9,208 nucleotides of DNA from Bacillota bacterium (lineage in GTDB: Bacteria; Bacillota_E; Sulfobacillia; Sulfobacillales; Sulfobacillaceae). Below are positions 1 to 6,000 of the stretch, one piece after another. Each line of letters starts with the position of its first letter. Positions within the stretch are counted from its first letter, which is position 1. The notes beneath the pieces are model-generated. The model ran no database searches and was not told where the DNA came from. It saw only the letters and a list, made by a program, of their open reading frames with translations. The DNA is taken from NCBI GenBank assembly GCA_021802375.1, contig JAKAAL010000120.1, forward strand, positions 1 to 9,208, in the 5' to 3' direction. A program made the position numbers and the translations under genes.

Positions 1-497
1 GCGCAGAAGACGAACAGCATCTTTCCAGCCTGGTGACCAACGCGGTTACGACCATTGCCGACGCCAATCCAGACCTGACGCTGGCCCTACGTATCGAACT
101 ATCGGGCATCACGGCTCTGCATGGACAGTTCATGGCCGAACGCGAGTACTATCAGAGCGAAGTGGAAAACGCCGCCGTGATCGCAGCACCAGCCCACCTG
201 TGGGTCGAAAAAGTGCAGTTCTTTACCTCGCCCCCGACTGAACTCTACGCTTCCGCCTTAACCGGCGATGGGCTGGCCAGTCTTAGTGAGACCATGGCTC
301 AACTTATGACCGACGAGCCCTTCTTAGACGCCTTTGCCCAAGAGGCAGCGGCCCTCCAAATGCGCCTGGCGGTCTATTCCAAGCGCGAAGATGCCACGCT
401 CATTCACAGTGCCGAGGACGTCGCGGAGCTCCTTCCTGACGCGAAAGCGCTCATTTCCGCGCTCATTCATCAAGGAGGACCGTCCCATGAGAATTAG
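1..497 (+). CDS. Probable SbcD/YhaO-type DNA repair exonuclease, C-terminal part (5' end outside window)
   Basis: The reading frame is open from the left edge (first full codon at base 3) to TAG at 495-497, giving about 164 residues of C-terminus. The metallophosphoesterase catalytic motifs would lie upstream and are not visible. What can be seen is a segment with the pattern 'L.LRIELSG.T.LHGQF' followed about 35 residues later by 'WVEKVQFFT', which resembles the C-terminal substrate/partner-binding part of SbcD/YhaO-type exonucleases. The stronger argument is context: its last 11 nt overlap the start of a YhaN-type ATPase, and these two families occur together as a nuclease-ATPase pair. A GTG at 33 is in frame but has no good ribosome binding site and is best read as an internal Val codon. 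Inferred role: the nuclease subunit acting on DNA ends in the cytoplasm. The family call is moderately sure and the exact enzyme is not established. Confidence 0.68.
   Translation, partial: AEDEQHLSSLVTNAVTTIADANPDLTLALRIELSGITALHGQFMAEREYYQSEVENAAVIAAPAHLWVEKVQFFTSPPTELYASALTGDGLASLSETMAQLMTDEPFLDAFAQEAAALQMRLAVYSKREDATLIHSAEDVAELLPDAKALISALIHQGGPSHEN
472..479 (+). promoter_or_regulatory. Ribosome binding site of the YhaN-type ATPase gene
   Basis: AAGGAGGA lies 7 nt before the ATG at 487, inside the end of the upstream exonuclease gene. It decides the start. The frame is open further upstream to an ATG at 334, but the protein from there begins with about 50 low-complexity basic residues that are a shadow of the exonuclease frame, whereas the protein from 487 begins directly with the family's N-terminal strand. 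Confidence 0.85.
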
Positions 498-3400
498 GAG
501 CATTGCCGTCGAGTCCGTCCTGCATTATGGCGGGTTCCACGTAGATTTTGGCCAGGGCCCGGGTGGGCTGTCTATCCTCCACGGCCCCAACGAGGCGGGC
601 AAAAGCACCTTGTTGCACATCCTCATTGATATGTTATATGGCACGACGGCGGACAGTGCCTTAAAGGCTGCGTATACGTCCCAGTCGCGCGTCGACGCCC
701 AGTTGGAACACCAAGGCGGAGCCGTCCTGCGTATCGGAAGACGAAAGCAGCGCAACCGATGGGTGCTGGACGATGAATCGATGCTTACGGAAGAACAGCT
801 TTTACGGGACTATCTAGGGGGATATGGACGCGACCGCTTTAGCCTCTTATTTGGCTTTGACCACCAAACTTTGCGCGATGGCGGAGAGAGCCTGCTCCAC
901 GCTGGAGGCCATGCCGGGATTTCCCTGTTCGAGGCCGGAGCAGGCATCCAACACCTCCAAAATCTTTTAGCCACGCTCACCGAGCGCTCGACCAATTTGA
1001 TCGACCCCTCATTTCGAAAGAATGCCAAGGCGACCCTCAATCAAGCGATGCGAGCCTATCAAGAAAAAGAGAGTGCCAAACGCCAGCAAAGCCTGCGCGG
1101 CGAGGACTGGCAGAAAGCTCAGGCCTCGATCGAACAGAAGAAAAGTTCCCTGGCGAACTTGAAAAGCGCGTTACGCTCTCAACGCGAGGAGCAACGCCGG
1201 ATTGAACGCGTTATGCGCGTTCAATCGCCGTTAGCGACGCTGTCCCAAATGCGCCAAGAGCTTCTGGGCTTGGATGGCCACGTGGTATTGCCGGATTGGG
1301 TCGATGAGCGCATCCCGGAGTTACATAAAGAGATTTCTGATTTTCGCCAGAGACTCAGCCGAGAACGCGCGGACCTTGGCCGATATGAAATCCAACTGAG
1401 TGAGATCGCCGTCGATCCGGAAGTGCTGGTCGAGAGCGACGTCATCGCCGAATTAAGCGAAGGCCTTCAACAATTTGAGACCTACCGCGTTCAAGATCTA
1501 CCCGACCTTGAAGAGCGCATTCAACAGGCCTCGCTTGGCGCCGAAAGATTATTTAGTACTCTCGCTCCAGGGGTGAACTTTCAAGAGGTGGAACGGTGGG
1601 CCATCCCGTTTTCCGACTTGACGGATATCAAACGCGTCCTCAAGGATCTGCCCCTGTCAAAAAGAACCCTCGATGAGGCCACATTGCGTGCTGACGAAAT
1701 GGACGTCCGCCTGGCAGCACTCCACCGCCAGCTTGAGGCACTGGGTGAGGTTCCCAACATTGAAGAATTGCTGGTCCTCTTGAAAGAGATTCGCGGTCGA
1801 GGAGATTACCCGACTCGTTTCAAAGAGCTCGAGGCCGATCTGGAAAAGCGCGAAGCCAAGCTAAATGCCCTCCTACACAGCCAAACGGTGGTAGACGTCT
1901 CGCTCGCCGATCTGGTTTCGCTAAGCATCCCCCTCCGCTCCACCCTGCTCCGCTACCAGCAAAACTTCGCTCTCTTAGAAGAAAAGGCCAAAGATACAGA
2001 GCGCGAACACACAACGATTCAACAAGCTTTAGATGCAAGCCGCAAGGAATTGCAACAGTTAGAGCGCCATGATAGGCCACCGATAGCTGCCGACCTGGAC
2101 GCGGCCCGCCGATATCGCACGCAGGGCTGGCAGCTGGTGAAGGCAGCCTGGTTGAATAAGGTGGAGTCGAGTATCGAAATGGAGGAATTCCGCGAAGGCC
2201 GTCCCCTTGCCGAAGCTTTCGAAGGCTCCCTTCAAGCGGCCGATGCCATGGCCGACCGAATGTGGCAAAACGCCACGGCAGTGGCTCACCGCCAACGGCT
2301 CATCGACGGCGTGGCCGATCTAGAGGCACGCCTTCAAACGTGCCAAGGACAACAAGATGCCTTACGGAATGAACATCGTGTCCTTTGGCAATCGTGGTTG
2401 GAAGCCTGGACGGGAAGCATCCTCGTGCCCAAGACACCCGCCGAGATGATCGAGTTTGTGGACCGCGTCTATGAACCGCTGGTGGCCGGTTTTGATGGTC
2501 TCCTGGACGTTCAGCAGCGACTGAATGAGATCCGAGAGCAGCACAGCGACGATGTCAAGCGGCTCGCGTGCGCTGGATTCGCCTCCATCGATCACGACTT
2601 GTCCGCTCCATTATCCCAAGCCGAGCACTATGTGGAACAGGTTAACGCGCGAACCTCCCAGCAAATCAGTCTTCAGGGCGAGATTAGGAGTCTCGAACAA
2701 ACGCGAGCTGAGGCGGATTCCGGGCGACAGCGCGCTGAGTCTGAGGTGGGTCGAGGGCTCAGCGAATGGACCAGCTTTCGCACGCGCTACCCAGCCTTGC
2801 CCGAACGGGAAGATACCGCCTTGGCCTATCTGGATCAATTAGAGCAGCTATTTATCACGCTGGATCAAATGAAACGGCTACAGATCCAAAAAACCCGTCT
2901 TAACAACACGATGGAGAAATTTCAATCGGCCGTCCTGGAGGCCTGCCGCAGGCTTCACGAGCCCTTAAACGATAGTGCGGAGTCGATCGCGGTTACCGTA
3001 CGAAAACTGAGAGGGCGATGGGAAACGGCCAACGCCGCCCAACAGCAGTACCTCACCATCGAAGGCGAAATTCACGCGTTGCAGGACCGGCAAGAGGAGC
3101 TTGGCATCGCTTTAAGCACGCTGGAGGGTGAGCTCCAGCGCTATCTTACGGACTATTCCTGCTCCAGTCTCGATGCCTTGCGAGAACGCAGTCAATCTTC
3201 TTTGACCTATAAGAAGGCCCTAAAAGCGTGCCGCCAGGCCGAGGCGGCCGTGCTGCAAGCTGCCGGTGCGGGAATCAGCCTGGAGGCAGTCGAGGCAGAG
3301 ATGCAAACGTTTGACGAGGTCGATTTGGAGGTGCTGGCGGCGGAGATTCAGGGCGCGGTCGACTGCGGGGAAAGCGAGGTGTCGGAGGCGGAACGCGCCT

Positions 3401-4005
3401 TGACCGTACAGCAAGAAGAGTTTCGCAGGCTGACCTCCGAAGATTCCAGCGCTTCCGACTACGCCCAAGAGCAAGAGGCCTGCCTGAATCAGATCGACCG
3501 CCTATGGAACGAATATCTCCGAGTGGAATTGGCACGCCGCCTATTGGACCGATCCATCGAATCCTTCCGCCGTCAGAACGAATCTGCCATCTTGACCCGA
3601 GCGGGCGCCTTCTTTGCCTTGTTGACGTTAAAGCGCTATCAGGGGATTGCCGTCGAATACGAACAAGACCAGCCTTTCATTAAGGCGGTTGCCCATTCTG
3701 AGCGCTCAAGAGGCGTTCAAGAGTTGAGCGATGGCACCCGTGACCAATTATTTTTATCCTTACGCCTAGCCTTTTTGGAGCAGCACACCATGGTGTCCGA
3801 GCCACTCCCGCTCATCTTGGACGACATCTTGGTGCATTTTGATGATGATCGCAGCCGAGCCACGCTGGAGCTGCTTTCAGAATTAGCTGAGCATACGCAA
3901 ATCCTTTATTTTACCCATCATCAAGCAGTCGTCGATGCGGCGCTTAAGCTCCAAAATTCCCGGCGCGTCTCTGTCCGATCTATGGCCCCAAGCGTGCTTC
4001 GCTAA
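487..4005 (+). CDS. yhaN: YhaN-type AAA/SMC-like ATPase (DNA double-strand break repair ATPase)
   Basis: This 1172-residue protein has the split-ATPase architecture of the SbcC/Rad50/YhaN group. The N-terminal lobe begins MRIRSIAVES and carries Walker A GPNEAGKST at residues 33-41. A long central region (about 200-1000), rich in Glu, Gln, Arg and Leu, is predicted coiled coil. The C-terminal lobe holds the ABC-type signature LSDGTRDQ (1080-1087), Walker B LPLILDD (1107-1113), a D-loop-like HFDDDR just after it, and a final strand with the switch histidine in YFTHH (1141-1145). I see no CxxC motif in the coiled coil, so there is no Rad50/SbcC zinc hook; this, and the Walker A form GPNEAGKST, favour YhaN over SbcC. 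The gene overlaps the upstream exonuclease gene by 11 nt, which indicates translational coupling and a heteromeric nuclease-ATPase complex. The expected role is ATP-driven gating of the nuclease on DNA ends in the cytoplasm. ATPase identity is near certain; the YhaN subfamily is likely. Confidence 0.88.
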   Translation: MRIRSIAVESVLHYGGFHVDFGQGPGGLSILHGPNEAGKSTLLHILIDMLYGTTADSALKAAYTSQSRVDAQLEHQGGAVLRIGRRKQRNRWVLDDESMLTEEQLLRDYLGGYGRDRFSLLFGFDHQTLRDGGESLLHAGGHAGISLFEAGAGIQHLQNLLATLTERSTNLIDPSFRKNAKATLNQAMRAYQEKESAKRQQSLRGEDWQKAQASIEQKKSSLANLKSALRSQREEQRRIERVMRVQSPLATLSQMRQELLGLDGHVVLPDWVDERIPELHKEISDFRQRLSRERADLGRYEIQLSEIAVDPEVLVESDVIAELSEGLQQFETYRVQDLPDLEERIQQASLGAERLFSTLAPGVNFQEVERWAIPFSDLTDIKRVLKDLPLSKRTLDEATLRADEMDVRLAALHRQLEALGEVPNIEELLVLLKEIRGRGDYPTRFKELEADLEKREAKLNALLHSQTVVDVSLADLVSLSIPLRSTLLRYQQNFALLEEKAKDTEREHTTIQQALDASRKELQQLERHDRPPIAADLDAARRYRTQGWQLVKAAWLNKVESSIEMEEFREGRPLAEAFEGSLQAADAMADRMWQNATAVAHRQRLIDGVADLEARLQTCQGQQDALRNEHRVLWQSWLEAWTGSILVPKTPAEMIEFVDRVYEPLVAGFDGLLDVQQRLNEIREQHSDDVKRLACAGFASIDHDLSAPLSQAEHYVEQVNARTSQQISLQGEIRSLEQTRAEADSGRQRAESEVGRGLSEWTSFRTRYPALPEREDTALAYLDQLEQLFITLDQMKRLQIQKTRLNNTMEKFQSAVLEACRRLHEPLNDSAESIAVTVRKLRGRWETANAAQQQYLTIEGEIHALQDRQEELGIALSTLEGELQRYLTDYSCSSLDALRERSQSSLTYKKALKACRQAEAAVLQAAGAGISLEAVEAEMQTFDEVDLEVLAAEIQGAVDCGESEVSEAERALTVQQEEFRRLTSEDSSASDYAQEQEACLNQIDRLWNEYLRVELARRLLDRSIESFRRQNESAILTRAGAFFALLTLKRYQGIAVEYEQDQPFIKAVAHSERSRGVQELSDGTRDQLFLSLRLAFLEQHTMVSEPLPLILDDILVHFDDDRSRATLELLSELAEHTQILYFTHHQAVVDAALKLQNSRRVSVRSMAPSVLR

Positions 4006-4021
4006 CGGGTCCATAGGCACT

Positions 4022-4039
4022 GGATTCGACATCGAATCC
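4022..4039. repeat. Perfect 8-bp inverted repeat with 2-nt spacer downstream of the ATPase gene
   Basis: GGATTCGA-ca-TCGAATCC starts 17 nt after the stop codon of the YhaN-type gene. A second weaker stem, GGACA...TGTCC at 4044-4061, follows at once. The position suits a transcript 3' end, but there is no T-tract on either strand, so an intrinsic terminator is not supported. A 2-nt loop is too tight for a stable RNA hairpin without opening the inner pairs; a protein-binding site on DNA is an alternative. Confidence 0.5.
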
Positions 4040-4476
4040 CTAGGGACAATGGCTTCTGTCCAAAAACTTGCTCCGAGGGCATCAACCAACTAAGGATCCG
4101 GCCTGGTCCAGTGACACGATGTCTCAGTTCAGGCCTGAGAGCCCCCAACCACCTCTTCGAGCGCATTCCTAGGCCAGCCATACGCAGTCACCGGGCAACG
4201 TGGTGTCACCCATAGTCGTCGGATTTTCCCCGCGTTCTATCACTCCAAATCGGGCTTCTTCCATTGGTCGTTCCTCCGTAGTCATCCCTTTCCTGTGGTC
4301 GTTCGCCTAACGTCACCTGGCATCTCCATTCCAGGGGAACCCGAGTCGTGATTACGACAAACGTGGTGCGCCGTCCCGCCGGTTAAAGGCGTAAGCCCTG
4401 GGAGTCTATACGCGCCGGAATCTAGGACGTCATCAGGCATTTAAGGTGCTGCCAACTCCACCGATCCACGATGGGC
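4040..4476. other. Gene-poor, probably degenerate interval between the repair operon and the IS21 remnant
   Basis: All six frames are broken by stops and I recognise no protein family. Visible structure is limited to small inverted repeats (CCTGG/CCAGG at 4316-4335 with a 10-nt loop; GTCGT-gatt-ACGAC at 4345-4358) and one short minus-strand ORF listed separately. There is no tRNA-like or rRNA-like sequence that I can see. The simplest reading is decayed accessory DNA next to a mobile element. A structured non-coding RNA cannot be excluded by eye. Confidence 0.4.
4169..4264 (-). CDS. Doubtful 31-residue ORF with a good ribosome binding site
   Basis: The minus strand has GGAGG (4273-4277) 8 nt before ATG at 4264, then 31 codons to TAG at 4169-4171. 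The peptide starts MEEARFGVIERG and ends CVWLA; it has no family I know and no membrane segment. The nonamer GAACGACCA occurs on either side of the ribosome binding site with a 31-nt period (4265-4273 and 4296-4304 on the plus strand), so this may be a small duplicated non-coding structure and not a gene. It is listed because the start signal is better than chance, with low confidence that it is translated. Confidence 0.18.
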   Translation of the reverse strand: MEEARFGVIERGENPTTMGDTTLPGDCVWLA

Positions 4477-4638
4477 TCACCGCACGCAAGGCGAAAACAA
4501 AACCCCATGCTTAGGATTCTCACTACAGGCGGCCCCTTCTCCTCCGTACACCCGCACTAGATAGGACATGAGCGTGACCCTATCGTCCCTAAACCCATGG
4601 ACCTGAGCGTCATCGAAATCGAATAGGGTGATGTAGGG
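4477..4638 (-). pseudogene. Fragment resembling the C-terminal part of an APH/choline-kinase-type phosphotransferase
   Basis: Directly next to the point where istB loses homology, the minus strand reads RPYITLFDFDDAQVHGFRDD and continues about 40 more residues to a TGA at 4477-4479. The segment 'ITLFDFDDA' followed by an aromatic/acidic patch is the form taken in APH-family small-molecule kinases by the strand carrying the metal-binding Asp, near the C-terminal third of the fold. The Brenner-type catalytic loop (HxDxxxxN), which should lie 15-25 residues upstream, is absent because the DNA there is IS21 sequence. The fragment is therefore a 5'-truncated remnant at the IS junction. Recognition rests on a short motif only. 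The alternative is chance similarity in a shadow frame of the istB tail. Confidence 0.33.
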
Positions 4639-5273
4639 TCGGGAAACCAATCGTGCCACCGTTCGACGGGGACTTGACTGGCAATGAGGGTCGCCCGGCT
4701 TTGATAGCGATCATCGATAATTTCCAAGAGGTCCCGGCTTTCATCGGCCGTCAGGGGCTGTTGCGCCCATTCGTCCAAAATCAAGAGATCGTAGCGGAAC
4801 AGTTTGCGGAGCCATGGGAACCAGAGGCCGTCCTGCTTGGCCACCAGGCCTTCGGCTAACAGCCGCGAGAGTCGGAAATAGCGCACGCGCAGATTGCGCC
4901 GACAGGCAGCATGTCCAAAGGCACAAAGGACAAACGTCTTGCCGACCCCGGTCGGGCCGGTGACGAGGACGGTTTGATGTTGGCCGACCCACAAAGCCTG
5001 AGCCAATTGACGCACCGTCGTGGCGTTCCATTCCCGGGGAGCCCCGTAATCGATGGCTTCGGGGGTAGCGGAGAGGCGCAATTGCGCCTCACGCAAGCGC
5101 CGATTCAGTTGACGGTTCTGTTGCGCTATCCACTCGGCATCCACGCAGAGACTGAGGCGTTCTTCAAAGGTTAGCGGGGCTAACGTGGGGTCTCGCTGCT
5201 GACGGATGGCTTCCTCCGCCAGTGCCGTAAGTCCCAAGGCCCGTAAGCGCTCCCAGGTGACCGATTCAATCAT
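4557..5273 (-). CDS. istB: IstB, IS21-family transposition helper ATPase, C-terminally truncated
   Basis: IstB is the AAA+ partner of the IstA transposase; it assembles on target DNA and directs IstA to it. The 238-residue product shows the IstB N-terminal domain (residues 1-85), Walker A GPTGVGKT (106-113), Walker B LLILDEW (163-169) and the sensor region TLIASQVPVERWHDWFPDPT (195-214). Normal IstB continues after FPDPT with roughly LADAILDRLVHNAYRI...GES.RK, which carries the sensor-2-like end of the ATPase. Here homology stops at residue 214 (base 4632) and 24 unrelated residues follow to TAG at 4557. The gene is therefore broken at its 3' end by a junction with foreign DNA, and the helper is probably inactive or impaired. 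The start is ATG 5273 with AAAGGGAGG (5280-5288) 6 nt upstream. It is separated from istA by 719 bp, which is unusual for the family. Confidence 0.9.
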   Translation of the reverse strand: MIESVTWERLRALGLTALAEEAIRQQRDPTLAPLTFEERLSLCVDAEWIAQQNRQLNRRLREAQLRLSATPEAIDYGAPREWNATTVRQLAQALWVGQHQTVLVTGPTGVGKTFVLCAFGHAACRRNLRVRYFRLSRLLAEGLVAKQDGLWFPWLRKLFRYDLLILDEWAQQPLTADESRDLLEIIDDRYQSRATLIASQVPVERWHDWFPDPTSPYSISMTLRSMGLGTIGSRSCPI

Positions 5274-5290
5274 GACGATCCTCCCTTTCT

Positions 5291-5319
5291 ACCGTCCCCG
5301 TTCTATGGGGGGAACCGGT
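5291..5319 (-). promoter_or_regulatory. Imperfect stem-loop in the istB leader
   Basis: ACCG T CCCC ... GGGG (with bulges) CGGT folds into about nine pairs around a loop of roughly nine nt. It ends 3 nt before the istB ribosome binding site (5280-5288) and overlaps the stop codon of the small ORF upstream, so a ribosome finishing that ORF would open it. This suggests, without proving, coupled expression of istB. Confidence 0.3.
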
Positions 5320-5435
5320 TAGCTGATCGCCCTGCGGCCGAGCGTCCCTGGTAGAGGTGGCGCCCGACGAGGCATGGCCAGCACGTATCGGACGGGCAGT
5401 GGGGGTGGCCCGCGAATAGGCTTCCAACCACGCAT
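5319..5435 (-). CDS. Small basic proline-rich ORF upstream of istB, function unknown
   Basis: This is a 38-codon ORF on the same strand as istA and istB. AAAGGAG (5444-5450) lies 8 nt before the chosen ATG at 5435; another in-frame ATG at 5441 sits only 2 nt from the ribosome binding site and is less likely. The peptide begins MRGWKPIRGPPPLPVRY, with many Arg and Pro, no Asp or Glu, no clear domain and no signal peptide. The stop TAA at 5319-5321 is 45 nt before the istB start. It may be a leader peptide coupled to istB, a small passenger protein, or a chance ORF in GC-rich DNA; the good ribosome binding site and the operon position are the only support. Confidence 0.35.
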   Translation of the reverse strand: MRGWKPIRGPPPLPVRYVLAMPRRAPPLPGTLGRRAIS

Positions 5436-5530
5436 GCGCATCACTCCTTTCCGCCCTGGAGAGGGGGTGTCACCGCATCGGGATCATTCTCCGCCGCGGT
5501 CCGCAGACGGGTTCGAACGCGTCGCGATGC

Positions 5531-5722
5531 TTAGGGTTTGGGGGGCTGGGCCAGTATCTGGTCAGCCCACGCCAAGAGAACCTCGCGCGGGGTCTGGTGC
5601 TGCACGGCACAGGCTTGGTGAATTTTCCGCGGTTCGTCCCGATTTTGGAAGGTGATATTGAGTTGGGGATGCTCCCAACGATAGTATTCTTGGCGCCGCG
5701 CGCCCGGGCTTTGCTTCTTCAT
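5531..5722 (-). CDS. Small ribbon-helix-helix-like protein inside the IS21 operon
   Basis: The product is 63 residues starting MKKQSPGARRQEYYRW. The basic, aromatic N-terminus is followed by a strand-like LNITFQN (21-27), a helix (about 28-43), a short turn at QT, and a second helix TPREVLLAWADQIL (44-57). Strand-helix-turn-helix at this length is the plan of ribbon-helix-helix DNA-binding proteins (Arc/CopG type); this is a pattern match by eye, not a recognised family. The start at 5722 is supported by GGGAG (5729-5733) 6 nt upstream and by an exact ATGA overlap with the stop of the preceding 93-codon ORF, a strong sign of translational coupling. An in-frame ATG at 5773 is less likely. Inferred role: repressor or accessory DNA-binding factor for the element. 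A toxin-antitoxin antitoxin is an alternative, but no partner toxin is evident. Confidence 0.55.
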   Translation of the reverse strand: MKKQSPGARRQEYYRWEHPQLNITFQNRDEPRKIHQACAVQHQTPREVLLAWADQILAQPPKP

Positions 5723-6000
5723 CGGATACTCCCTGGGTGTATGGGGGTGGCTAACCCGTCGGGGATCTGACACCTCTGAATCGGGTCACTAGTGACGGTG
5801 ATTTCGAGACCGTAGAGCATCAAGCGCTGGCCGAGAAGCGTGCCAACCTTTCGACGAGAGCGACCCAGATGGGGGTCACTAGCGACGGCGATTTCGAGAC
5901 CGTAGAGCATCAAGTGCTGGCCGAGAAGCGTGCCAACCTTTCGACGAGAGCGACCTAGATGGGGGTCACTAGCGAGCGCTCCCATCGGCGCGTTAAACAT
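5719..6000 (-). CDS. ORF of two 30-residue repeats, overlapping the istA stop; function unknown
   Basis: The 93-codon ORF begins at ATG 6000, so that ATGTTTAA joins its start to the istA stop (5993-5995), the place where istB usually begins in this family. It ends at TGA 5719-5721, overlapping the next ORF as ATGA. A GAGG lies 9 nt before the start. After nine residues (MFNAPMGAL) come two 30-residue repeats (10-39 and 40-69), each beginning ASDPHLGRSRRKVGTLLGQ and ending LMLYGLEI-V, then a 24-residue tail beginning TSDP. Each repeat has a basic first half and a hydrophobic second half, suggesting an amphipathic DNA- or membrane-binding unit, but I know no matching family. Three of the four differences between the DNA copies change the protein, so conservation of coding is not shown; the two precise overlaps are the main support. 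Confidence 0.42.
   Translation of the reverse strand: MFNAPMGALASDPHLGRSRRKVGTLLGQHLMLYGLEIAVASDPHLGRSRRKVGTLLGQRLMLYGLEITVTSDPIQRCQIPDGLATPIHPGSIR
5783..5975. repeat. 90-bp tandem repeat, two full copies plus a 13-bp partial third
   Basis: Copies lie at 5783-5872 and 5873-5962, and the third begins GGGTCACTAGCGA at 5963. The two full copies differ at four positions, all transitions. The period is exactly 30 codons, so the minus-strand frame stays open across both copies. Each unit begins with a near-palindrome; in the first copy GTCACTAGTGAC (5785-5796) is a perfect 12-bp palindrome, while in the second it has one change. The array sits just after istA and could act as DNA (binding site), as protein repeat, or both. 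Confidence 0.92.

Noticed and set aside
334..486. N-terminal extension of the ATPase to ATG 334
   Set aside because: The extra 51 residues are a shadow of the exonuclease frame; AAGGAGGA at 472-479 fixes the start at 487.
4022..4061. Intrinsic terminator for the repair operon
   Set aside because: There are stems but no T-run downstream on either strand.
4296..4304. GTGGTC near 4297 as a remnant of the IS21 terminal repeat
   Set aside because: Only six bases match, and the orientation is the same as at the other end, whereas a true opposite end would be inverted.
4340..4440. Possible right end of an IS200/IS605 element (TnpB guide-RNA-like 'GTAAGCCCTGGGAG')
   Set aside because: No tnpA or tnpB homology is seen around it, and the resemblance is limited to a few bases.
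4653..5174. Plus-strand ORFs at 4653-4859 and 4911-5174
   Set aside because: They lie antisense inside istB, which has clear family motifs; they are shadow frames without ribosome binding sites or homology.
5783..5975. CRISPR-like array
   Set aside because: The 90-bp units are contiguous, without unique spacers, and there are only two full copies; it is a simple tandem repeat.
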